A stretch of 64,000 bases of DNA from Berberis thunbergii (lineage: Eukaryota > Streptophyta > Magnoliopsida > Ranunculales > Berberidaceae): assembly GCA_003290165.1 (NCBI GenBank), contig QNQO01000199.1, forward strand, positions 186,001 to 250,000, in the 5' to 3' direction. Of this stretch, positions 1-10,199 are shown piece by piece. Within the stretch, counting starts at the first letter, position 1, and each line of letters starts with the position of its first letter. Position numbers and translations under genes: made by a program. The notes under the pieces are model-generated. The model did not search any database. It worked only from the letters and a program-made list of their open reading frames with translations, and was not told the DNA's origin.

Positions 1-329
1 GGTTCGAGAAAAGAAGGTAGAAAGGAAAATAGGAAGAATTTGTTTTTCTATTCTCATCTGTTCCATACTAGTCTATCTATTCCTTTGTTTCTTCTTCATT
101 TATTTTCTTTATTTTTTGAATTGTAGGTCAAATCCCCAATTTGACTCACTTTCACCTCAAACCCAACAAATCAATCTCACTCTCTTTATTTAAAGTTCAA
201 CAAACTCTCCTCTTTCTCTAAAGAAGCCTTGAACAACACAACAACATTGACAACAATGGCAGATCCGTTTGGGGTGAAATTGGGGCAAAAAAGGAAAAAA
301 TAGGGATTAAGTAAGGAGTGATCTTGATG
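1..329. other. No gene recognised
   Basis: AT-rich sequence with no recognisable protein or RNA gene. It may hold the diverged outer end of the TRIM-like element that follows, but I could not align it to the other LTR copy. Confidence 0.5.
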
Positions 330-741
330 AGAGCATGGTCGTGAAGATTGCAACATACATCGGCGGGTACCAATCATGCAACTACACCGTAAATTCACAT
401 GAGAAATTTAGGCCCATGGATAATTGGAGTGGGGCTAATATTCCAACACTCCCTATCAGCAAACGCGAGGAAAATACTGAAAATTCTCGTAGCGATTGTG
501 CAGGACGAGACTCGAACCCACGACCTCCGAAGACCAATGCTCAGATACCATGATAAATTACCAATTCTCTAAAAGCTCGAACTTGTAGAGAAGGTGAATC
601 CAATCATATATCAAGCAAAAGCGATAGCGGGGTCATGTGGATTGCAACATACATCGATGAATACCAATCGTACAATCACATCGTAAATTCACACTGTACT
701 ACCGTGAATAAGCACATGGACAATTTAGGCCCATGTCAAAA
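330..741 (-). mobile_element. TRIM-like miniature LTR retrotransposon
   Basis: Two related blocks flank a ~100-bp interior. The left block (about 330-448) and right block (551-741) share segments such as attgcaacatacatcg, gtaaattcaca and tttaggcccatg. Read on the minus strand, the right copy ends ...TTTATCA at 551 and is followed by TGGTATCTGAGC (539-550), a primer-binding site complementary to initiator-Met tRNA. Next to the left copy is a purine tract GATAGGGAG (449-458), then TGTTGG, the usual LTR start. LTR, PBS, ~90 bp, PPT, LTR without coding capacity is the layout of terminal-repeat retrotransposons in miniature. The right LTR lacks its first ~25 bp, where copia sequence begins. The left LTR is poorly delimited on its outer side. 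Confidence 0.6.
539..550 (-). promoter_or_regulatory. Primer-binding site, initiator Met-tRNA type
   Basis: Minus-strand TGGTATCTGAGC directly abuts the inner end of the right LTR (ends ...ATCA at 551). It differs from the common plant PBS TGGTATCAGAGC by one base. It would prime minus-strand DNA synthesis of the TRIM. Confidence 0.65.
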
Positions 742-975
742 TGAAGAGATAATCTGTATATTGAATTGTTTATTATTATTTACAATCAACTAATACATGG
801 GTATATATACAACTCTACAAATCAATCTAAATCCTAAAATATTGGTGACTTGGTGTACAAGGATTAACCTAATAGGAACCAATAACCTAATAGGGAACAA
901 TTCTTTTACAAGGATTAATCTAATAGGAAACAATAAGCTAATAAGAAATAATAACCTAATATGATCACACCAACA
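742..975 (-). repeat. Copia 3' LTR
   Basis: On the minus strand this block starts TGTTGGTGTGATC at 975 and ends ...TCTCTTCA at 742, giving the TG...CA ends of an LTR about 234 bp long. It follows the purine tract GAGAGGGAG (976-984) right after the end of the copia RNase H region, so it is the 3' LTR. No matching 5' LTR was found at the other end of the element. Confidence 0.7.
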
Positions 976-1029
976 CTCCCTCTCAAGATGGAGCATATAT
1001 ATCATACATGCCCAACTTGAGAAGTGAGT

Positions 1030-4000
1030 CATTTAAGGCTTGACAGACAATAATTTGGTAAGAATGTTAGCTAACTGTTCTATGTTTTTCACATGCAGAA
1101 CCTCAACAATCTTCTCTTCAAAATTCTCGCATATGAAATTATGATCGATCTCTATATGTTTAGTTTGATCATGTTTGATAGGATTCCCCGCAATCTAAAT
1201 TGCTGACTAATCATCACAATATAACTTCATGGTTTCATCATGTGGAAAACGAAGCTCCCCCACAAGCCGTCTCAACCATAATAATTCTTGTATCCTTTTA
1301 ACCATTGCCCTATATTCAGCTTCTACACTGGACAACAAAACAATCTTCTATTTTTTACTCTTCCAAGTAACTATGTTGCCTCCAACAAAAGTAAAATATC
1401 CAATAGTTAAATGTAGTGTGTCTCTTACACCACCCCAACCTGAATCACAATATACCATAACTTTTGCTTGATTAAGATTAGAAAATAGAAGGCCTTTCCC
1501 TCGTGCTGACTTCAAATACCACAAAATTCTTACAACATCATTCATATGGATGTCACCCGAATTATGCATAAAACAACTTACCAAACTAACAGCATAAGCA
1601 ATGTCTAGTCGAGGGTGTGAAAGGTAAATTAGATGACCAACTAATTGCTCATATCTTCCCTTATCAGTAGGAATTTGATTTGGAAGTTCCTAAAGGCTAT
1701 GATTTTTAGTTCAATGGTCGTACTAATAGACCGACAACCATGCATGCTAGTCTACTTTAATAGGTCAAGAACATATTTCCGTTGTGACAAAAAAAATTCT
1801 TGTTTAGACTGAGGAACTTCAATGCCCAAAAAAATACTCCAAACCTCCAAGATCTTTCATATCAAATTTGGATGCCAAATAAGCTTTCAACTTGGTCATT
1901 TCGTAAACATCATCACCAGTAACAATCATATCATCTACATAAATAATAAGTGTTGTTATCTTACCATTTTGTGTTTTCAGAAATAGTATATGATCAACGT
2001 TACTCTGCCCATAGCCATATTTTCATAGCTAGTCAAAACCTGCCAAGCTATGCTCTAGGTGATTGTTTAAGGCAATATAAATATGTTTTCAACTTACATT
2101 CGAGACTAGTATTACGAGAATCATTGTATCCAGGTGCATACTCATAAACTTATTCAGGTAAATCTCCATGTAAGAAAACATTTTTTTTAAATCATACTGC
2201 TATAAAGACCAATCAAATTTTGCAACAATAGACAATAAGGAACAATATTTTACTTTGCTAGAAGTACAAAAGTCTTTTGATAGTCAATACCATAAGTTTG
2301 AGTAAAATCACAAGGCACTAACCTTGCTTTATATCAATCAATAGTACCATTTGGCTTATGTTTCACTGTAAACACCTACTTCTAGTCAACAAATTTCTTT
2401 CCTTCTGGCAACTTCACAAGGTCCCATATTTGATTTTCTTCCAGAGCTCACATTTCCTCAGTCATGGCTTTTGCCCATTTACGATCATTCAAGGCTTCTT
2501 GTACTCCAGTTGGGATGGTGACAATTGACATTTGATTTGTGAAGGTTTGAATAACACAAGGCAATTTCTCAGTAGAAACATAATAAGCAATAGGACACTT
2601 AACTGTATTTGAGTTGTCAATACTCACCTGGGGGTTTACCTCGAGTACTCTGTTGAGGCAACTAACACATGTCACCACCACTAGATATAATGTCATAGGA
2701 TCAATAATTAAGTTGTTAGTACCTCAGAATCAGTACATTCCTTAGGAACACCAGCAGCAGAAGAAGAATTATTGGTAGGTACTAGATGTAGAAAGGGAGT
2801 AGTACTAGGTAATATTGAAAGGGAGTCATCCAAACCCGTAGTAGTCTCAACAGAAGTAGTCAAAACCATATCTGGAAACATAGTCATAGCCATCCAATTC
2901 GAATCTTCAATACTTATCTCACTCTGAAGAGAAGTAGATATAGGTCGAGAAAAATACATGTTGGTTTCAGAGAATGTAGCATCCATAGTCACATAAGTCC
3001 ATCGAGAAGGAAGATGATAACATTTGTAGCCCTTCTGGTGTGGTAAATACCCAACAAAAACACACTTTAATGCACACGAATCCAACTTTATGCATTGATA
3101 TTTCTGAAGGTGAATAAACACAACGCTCCCAAAAATCCGCGATACCAATGTTAAGTGGGAAGAGATGGTAACATAAGTATAGAGTTTTTTCAAAGGTGTT
3201 TTGAAGTGGAAAATACTACTAGGTAGACGGTTCAAAAGAAAAATAACATATAAAAAAAGCATTGCCCCCAAAAGTGGATTTCATATGGGCACCAATCAGA
3301 CAAGCATGTGTAACCTCAAGTAGATGACGATTTTTACGTTCTGCCACACCGTTTTATTGGGACATAGAAGGACATGTCGTCTCGTGAATAATGCCACGAT
3401 AATGCAAATAAGGCTGGAATATACTATCGACATATTCACCACCTTTGTCTGACCTGAGAACCTAAACCTTAGCAGCTGTATCATAGTATGAAATAAGCAA
3501 AAGCGTTCATAAAGATTACTTTTATTTTTCATCAGATAAAGCCAAGTCATACGACTACGATCATCAATAAAACTCACAAACCAATGATATCCAAACAAAG
3601 TAGAAACTGGAGCAGAGCCCCACACATCCGAGTGAATCAAAAGAAATGGTTCATTCATCTTATTTAAACTCAAAGGATAACTAGTACGATGACTCTTAGC
3701 GAAACACAAAATCACAACACAAATTTGCAGGAGTACAATTCGAAAACAAGGAAAGAAACACGACGATGCCACATCCAAATTCGTTGGTCCTTAGCATAGG
3801 TAGAACTCTGACTAACCAAGATACTTCTAGACAATTTAATTGTTCAGTAACTTGAGGCACAAATAAGAGATTATTGGAGAGTATTGGAGAGTGAATGGAC
3901 AAACAACGTATTCTCCAATGATAAATATGGTGATAAAACAACAGTGCATGCACTAGTGATTGGGGAGGGGACTCCATTAGCATTAGCCGTAAGAGCAAGT

Positions 4001-4865
4001 GATCAGCAGCACCTGAATCAATAATCAATCTAGAGTCTTTGATAGAAGTAGGAGTGGTAAGAGTAAAACCGATGTTTCCTAATGAATGATCAAACACGTG
4101 AGAGTCAAGCAAAAAACAACCATCTGGCTCAACAACAGTCAATGGTAAGTTGGTTGGTGAGACCATCACCACAACTTTTTCCCTCATTGTCACCATTTTT
4201 CTGATTACACCGATCACGTCCTTCGCAAGATTTTTGTTAATTGAAACTAGCTCACCAATCAGAGTATCAATGTTTTTTGAAGCAATTGTTAACAACATGT
4301 TTAAGATTGCCACAATGAGTACAACCACCTTCAATGGTTCAAAAAACTTTGGAAGAGACATATCGGTTTATAGTCAGTGAAGTTTGAGCAGCCACAGCCA
4401 TGTTAGAGCTAGTATGATTGTTTAGAATAGTGCGCCTAATCTATTCCTCGCTTCTAACAATAGCGAAGGCGATCTCTAGATTTGGGAAAGGTTTTGTATG
4501 AATGATATCACTTCAAACACGATCATACAAGTCATCAAGGCCAACCAAAAAAACATAAACACGTTCCGCATCTATTTCTTTCTGTCTAGTCCTCATAACA
4601 TCAGGTTGTGTGAAGACAATTGGATTTCGGTAATCCAATTCCTGCCATATTGTGTGCAAATCAACATAGTATGCAGAAACCGTTTGACTCACTTGCTTCA
4701 TCTGCATAATTTGGCGAGAGAGATCATAGATACAACATCCCAAATATGTTTCGTCGTGGGTAGACGAACAAATAGGTTCATTATATCGACTTCCATGGCA
4801 CCGATGAGCCAACCTTTAACAAGAATATTCTTCATGCTCCACTCTTCATATATCGGATAATCAAC
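1030..4865 (-). pseudogene. Copia gag-pol polyprotein, decayed
   Basis: Reading right to left on the minus strand: a gag core (about 4860-4513) with the copia-type stretch LHTIWQELDYR; the aspartic protease motif DSGAADHL near 4000-4024; the integrase core (3778-3296) with IHSDVWG and FIDDRSRMTW; the integrase C-terminal part (3271-2708) with LNRLPSS and the GY-rich segment; the lead-in to reverse transcriptase (WAKAMTEEM, about 2450); the RT active site IYVDDM near 1927-1946; and RNase H with SSVEAEYRAM and HIEIDHNF (about 1340-1130). Stops and frameshifts separate the blocks, so no full polyprotein can be made. The catalytic centres remain recognisable, which suggests moderate age. Confidence 0.85.
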
Positions 4866-4870
4866 CGAAG

Positions 4871-5850
4871 GTTAAGCTTATTTCCATTGATATAGCCCAA
4901 CTTTCCTCTACCTCAATGCATGCAACATTCTCCATGCTCAACTATAATATGACTCATACCAGTGCACCTATGGCAAACTCGGGGTTAAAACCATTCAGAC
5001 ATGCTAGTTGTGGCATTCCTATTAGGAGATCATGTCTTCAGTCTGCAATGTGTTTAAGAGGACTATTTCTCAAAGATACTCTGAAGGTTGCAAAAGAAAA
5101 TACAAGATTCATGGTTAACAAGGCTTGTTATATTATGCTACCATTGTTTTCTAAACAATAGTTCAATAATTTTTGTAACAGAACTTCAATTGTACATAGA
5201 AACTCAAGATATAGTTTTTGTTTCTGTCTGGAATAAATGATAAGCTAAATTTCTTAAACGGAAAAAATGAAATTCAACCCTCGCTTGTTTCACACATTTA
5301 AAGGTTTTCAAGAACACCAAAGCTTCTATTAGTTCATTGAAAAGTACCTCAAGTAGTCTAGTGCTATTGGTACACTACAATATCATTTCTATAATGCAGA
5401 CAGATTTATTATGTTTTAGCTGTGTTTTAGAATTTTGTGAGGCTGACACGACCAGCCTCAATCTCTTTTGACAATTTTTGGGGTCATGGGGTCTTATGTG
5501 ACGCTTTGGGCATATCCTCATCTTCTTTGATCAATGCAAAAAAAATACTTTGGATAAAAATGTGAGTGTATCACAAGGAAGCTATAATCAAGGCTCTTGC
5601 TTGGAAGAAGATGGTGAAAGGCGAGGAGTTTTCCAACGGAAATTCATTGCAGCCTTAAGTGGTTGTGTGGACACGTAAATAGTAGAAAGCCTCAGGCTAT
5701 CTATCTGCCATTAAGATAAACCAATAAGGTATAGTTAATGAATTCACTAAAAAGGTAAATTTATGCTCATGGAAGAGGCTTACCTTCCCAAAAAATGATG
5801 GAGGGTTGGGTTGCTGCAACTATTTCCTAACACAACTATTTCAAGATGGA
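4871..5850. other. No gene recognised
   Basis: About 1 kb between the broken 5' end of the copia element and a MITE. A + strand open frame at 4916-5161 (81 codons) matches no family I know and has no supporting context. I see no RNA gene. Confidence 0.4.
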
Positions 5851-6139
5851 AAATTCAACACTGCCTGGTATGTTGTGTCTGGATGGTGCTATGCACATGT
5901 TTTTGCTGATGTGACATTTAAAATTTATTTGAAGAGATGATGGGTTGGTGGGTTTGGCCATGGATAAGATGATGGGATGGGATGACGAGATGATGAGATG
6001 GTGGGTTTGGCCATGGATAAGATGATGGGATTTAAATTTTGTTTTGTTGGATGGGATAATGGGTTTGGCAAAAGAGATATTAAGTGTCACATCAGCAAAA
6101 CATGTGTATGACACCATCCAGGCACTGTAGAAGGACTCA
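5851..6139. mobile_element. Foldback MITE with internal tandem repeat
   Basis: The ends are inverted copies: 5880-5920 (ctggatggtgctatgcacat...) matches the reverse complement of 6080-6120 (ctggatggtgtcatacacat...) for ~40 bp, and the outer pair ACTGCCTGG / CCAGGCACTG extends it. A 12-bp sequence atttcaagatgg flanks both sides (about 5838-5849 and 6139-6150) and may be a target duplication of Mutator size, though the TIR edges are not sharp. Inside are two copies, ~53 bp apart, of ggtgggtttggccatggata (from about 5947 and 6000). No coding capacity. Confidence 0.6.
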
Positions 6140-6389
6140 TTTCAAGATGGCTAAAAAACACTGATTGGGTGAGTCGATATAGCAAACAACAAGAACTCGT
6201 GTTAGACATCGCTTGAGGTCAGCCTTCCCTTCCCTTCCCTTTCCTTAACTATGCAGATTAATAGATCTAATGTTGAGTGCCTTTTAACCCCTTCTAGCTC
6301 TAAAATATTTTCTCCCTAGTCTATGCCATGCGACCTAACCAATTGAATAATAAAATGTCTTAGATATATGTTCATAATTCTTCAACAGT

Positions 6390-8590
6390 CACTAAAACAT
6401 TAACAACAGGACAAAATCTTTAACAACAATTGTCTACTCAAGGCATGTGAAAATGATCAATAGAATCCTTGGCTCAAAGTTCTATAACCCTAAAAACAAG
6501 TATCTTGGATCCCCACTTCTCTTCTCCAAAATAAAGGCTACTGTTTTTCAATTCTTGGTGGATAAGATCAACACCAAACTTTCGGCTTGGTAAGCCAAGG
6601 TTCTTTCCCAGGCTGGGAGAATTGTTATAATCAAGGCGGTTGTCCATTCAATTTCAGTTTATACTATGCAGACTTTTCTCTTCCCTGTCTCCATCACTAC
6701 CAAAATTGACTCACTAGCTCGAGATTTTTGGTGGAATGGAACCTTAGACAGCAATGTCGAACACCTGTGTACCTGAGATCGAATCGGTCTCCCTCGTCAC
6801 CTTGGAAGGCTGAATATTCCCTCTACCAGAATTAAAAATTTGGCTTTAATGGCTAAAAACATATGGCAAGCCATCTCTTGATCACTGAACCCTTGCACCT
6901 TGCAACTCAAAGCAATCTATTTCAAAAATAGAAACATTTTTTAGCTATCTAAATCACCTGACATTGCTTCTTTCGTATGGAGAGGCAATCTCGTTGCTTT
7001 TAGTAGAATGAAACAATACCTGCTCTGGCAAATAAGATCAAGAAATGAGATAGACTTATTGAAAGGTTGTTGGGTCAAGCCGGGTCTTATTCTAGCAGAT
7101 TGCCACACTCAACAGCTCTCTACTATGCCTATCAGTAGCATTCCTAACATCTGGGTATACCTTGCTGGCCATCAATTACAATGGAATGCTACTTTGATCC
7201 AATCTAATGTCTCTTTACATGTAGCGAAGGATATCCTTGATATTGTCATAAGACCTTCCAACTCCCCTGATTCACTTATCTGAAAATTTGGCAAAAATTG
7301 TATTTTATCGGTCAAAAGTGCTACAAAAGCCTTTCTCATGGAAGATCTAGAGCCGTTCTCATCCAAGAATCATACATGCTCTTCACTCCTTACCAAGATT
7401 GCCTGGGAACTTTGGAGAATTAAAGCTCATGCCAATGCTATATTTCTCATTTGGAAAGACTCCCAAATTCTTCTTCCCACCATGACCAACTTGTCTAGGA
7501 TCCATGTTCCTATTGATGATTGTTGTGTCTTTTGTAGACAACATAAGGAAGATGTCATACATATTTTCTTTCTCTATCCTGTCACTAAGATACTATGGGT
7601 ATTATCCCCAATTCCAATCAATTGGCCCAAAACCAATGTTATAAATCTCTTGCCCCACAACATTTTTCAATTTATGTGGGACACAACTTTAGCCCACCTG
7701 TCTCTCAAGGAAGAAATGTTTTCACAATTCACAATGGTCTTTCACTCAATTTGGCTTTGGCGTAACAAAGTCATTTTCAACTGAGTCAAGTTCTCAATAC
7801 AATCCTTCCTCCATACCACCCAACTCACTTGGTCAGAGTGGTGCACACAATGGTTCCAATCCCCTCCCTCTGTTAGTCATACATCAGAGCCAACATCCTT
7901 GCATTACATTTTGGACAAAACGATTGTTGATTTTTGAACTCATCATAATTCCAACCCAATTGTCCTCGAAACCTCTCTAACCTCTCCCTCTGATAGTCAA
8001 GCTTCTAGAATTCATCTCATCCGGTCTCAACTCCAGGCCATAAATCACCACAGACTCAACTCAATATCCAGATGTCCTGATCCAAATTCCTTCATGTTAG
8101 CACCTGACATGTTTATAGTTTCTTATGATGCGAGCTTCTATGCTTCTTCTCAACAGGGTGCTTTCGATATGTTTGCCGTAGATGCTCAGGGTAAAATTCA
8201 GGAGCGGATTGCTGATACTATTTCTGGACGGGTTTATGATAGTACCATGGCAGAATGTCTGACAGCAGAAGCTGCTCTTCTTTTCATCCAAGCCCGTAAC
8301 TGGAAGACATTTTTTTGCTGGGGGACTCTAGAGTTCTACATTCTATGCTGCAGACTGATCTAGAGGATGATAAGGTTAGTTCAGGAGAGAAGCGGACAAA
8401 CTCTTGTTGGATGTGGCGTCTAATTATCTGTAATATTAAATATCTCATTGTTTTGAATTATGAATGGGTTTGTCAGTTTATTCCTTGAGACCTCAATCGC
8501 GGGGCACACGAGTTGGCAACTATGGTCAAACAATGTTATTCTAATCAGGTTAATTAATTAAAATGCATTATGTTTTATCAAAAAAAAAAC
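6390..8590 (+). mobile_element. L1-type LINE, 5'-truncated (family A copy 1)
   Basis: Non-LTR retrotransposon remnant that starts within reverse transcriptase and ends in an A-tract at 8580-8590. It lacks the endonuclease and most of RT, the usual result of incomplete reverse transcription. It is the same family as the LINE at 44641-47603: both have the zinc-knuckle block CCVFC...H and an RNase H with the AVDA element. No convincing target duplication was found. The A-tail lies ~15 bp from the MULE terminus. Confidence 0.85.
6400..8560 (+). pseudogene. LINE RT C-terminus, zf-RVT and RNase H remnant
   Basis: Blocks in order: the end of RT with KYLGSPLLFSK and SQAGRIVIIKAV (about 6500-6650); the thumb region with DFWWNG (about 6725); a long linker with LWQIRSRNEIDLLKGCWVKP (7024-7083); the zf-RVT motif CCVFCRQHKEDVIHIF (about 7525-7570); and RNase H with VSYDASFY...STMAECLTAEAALL (8110-8285), followed by the distal part with LNRGAHELA near 8495. 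Stop codons and frame breaks occur throughout, for example in LSAW*AKV near 6590. Confidence 0.8.
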
Positions 8591-8603
8591 AATCACTTCC
8601 AAT

Positions 8604-8838
8604 TTGGCAAGTTATCTAACACGAACATAACCATAGTTAGTGTTATTTACCTTTTAGCCCTCAATAATTCAGGTGAAACCAAAATTGGGTGTCACTGGTT
8701 ATTTTAATTCATTTTAACCCCTATTTTTACGTTTGACCATTAAGTCAACTCATTTGACTTCCAAAAAACATTAATATTCTTGAAATACCCCTTTTACCCT
8801 TCACCAGCACGTGCCAAGCACATGCTTCTTTCCCTCTA
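8604..8838 (+). repeat. MULE left terminal inverted repeat
   Basis: Inverted counterpart of 34998-35240, with roughly 75-85% identity by eye. Conserved stretches include ttatttaccttttagccc, aaccaaaattgggtg and ttaatattcttgaaatac. The outer ~30 bp are more weakly conserved. Confidence 0.8.
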
Positions 8839-8956
8839 TTCCCTCTTTATCCCAACAAAACAGGGACTGCTGAAGAGGCGAGTCAATGAACTGGACTGAA
8901 CTACACATTTGCTATGAGAGGCAAGTCTATTCGAGCCAATGCCCCCATAATTTGCA

Positions 8957-8985
<29 letters not shown>
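8957..8985 (+). repeat. Poly-C homopolymer tract
   Basis: 29 consecutive C. Its length may be an estimate from sequencing, since such runs are hard to read. Confidence 0.9.
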
Positions 8986-8987
<2 letters not shown>

Positions 8988-9139
8988 AATTCTTGGTTGT
9001 AGGTTGAACTGATGCGAAGATCTGTTTGGAGAAGATGGGTACCATGTGGTAAATGTAGGAATTATGTGGGCATCAAAAAGGATTTTTTTTTTTTTTTTTT
9101 TGAATATGGATTATGTGTAAATTATTGTATAATTGACTT

Positions 9140-9640
9140 GCTTTGTTTGTGAATGGCCATGATATTCTCAATGGATGCCAATGCCAATGCCAATGCAATG
9201 ATCATTATTATCCAATGCAATGCAATGAGCTGAAATGCAATAAACTGGACTGAATGGCAACTTGCTAGACTGAAATGCATGAAGTGAAATGTAATAAGTT
9301 GCTGAAACAAGAAGTGCAATGCCATTCACAACCTGCTGAAACAAGAAGTGCAATGCCATTCACAACTTGTATATGAAATGCAATCATTTACAACTAGCTG
9401 AAATGCAATGCCATTCACAAACTGAAACTAGAAATGCATTTACAACCTGCTGAAACTGGAAATGCAATGTTGTTTGTAATTGAAACTGGAAATGTAATGC
9501 CATTCACAATGGACTGAAATGCAATGCAATGAACTGAAATGAATAACTTGAAATGAACAATTCTCAATGGACTGAAATGAATAACCTAAAATGAACCATT
9601 CTCAATGGATTGAAACTGAAGCTGCCGTTCTCAATTGAAA
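9140..9640. repeat. Degenerate AATGC / CTGAAATG repeat tract
   Basis: About 500 bp built from variants of tgaaatgcaatg, gccattcacaac and aactggaaatgcaatg. It includes a clean ~33-bp tandem duplication of gctgaaacaagaagtgcaat... at 9300-9365. Confidence 0.7.
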
Positions 9641-10199
9641 TAAACCATTGTCTAACATCAGATTAGTCTTACATATAAGCTGCTCAATTGACATGACATC
9701 AGATTAGTCTTACATGCAAGTTGCTCAATTTTTTACATCACAACTTGTGAAACTATTGTTTCTTGTCTAACATCATATTAGTCTTACATCAAATATCCAT
9801 TTCTCTAAACCAAGTAACCATTGTCATTTTTGCACATACATGACATCTACCCAAAAATTGATATGCTATTGTATGTACCATCTATACCCAAAAACATAAA
9901 CTTATACCCAAAAACACTGTTTGTAACCATTCACTATAACATATACATGGCTTCTACCAAAAAAACTGACATGCCATGGTTACAAACAACAAAACTAACA
10001 TATAAATGTCTTGTGATATATAGTAACTATACCAAAAGGCTACAGAAAAGCCACCAACTTTTACCTTAAACCATGGGACTGAGTCAAATTCTAACTCATC
10101 CTAAAATGACCTTTTCCACTAGCTGCTGGGGTTGATGACACTGTCTCTTCATCCATCCTCATCCTCTGTTGTGGACAACCATCACCACCAAGCATGTTG

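Larger units (their letters stand above)
742..4870 (-). mobile_element. Ty1/copia retrotransposon, 5'-truncated
   Basis: Minus-strand element with gag, protease, integrase, reverse transcriptase and RNase H in the Ty1/copia order, purine tract and 3' LTR. It stops near 4870 inside gag without PBS or 5' LTR, so that end was lost. Its LTR abuts TRIM LTR sequence at 741/742, suggesting insertion into the TRIM. Confidence 0.85.

Noticed and set aside
501..550. Possible tRNA gene
   Set aside because: Only a B-box-like GGTTCGAGTC and a primer-binding site are present. No acceptor stem or anticodon arm can be folded, and the LTR context explains it.
1229..1471. Plus-strand ORFs within 1.2-4.4 kb
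   Set aside because: Antisense shadows of the copia pol coding sequence.
4916..5161. 81-codon + strand ORF
   Set aside because: No family recognised, no promoter or splice context, adjacent to a broken retroelement.
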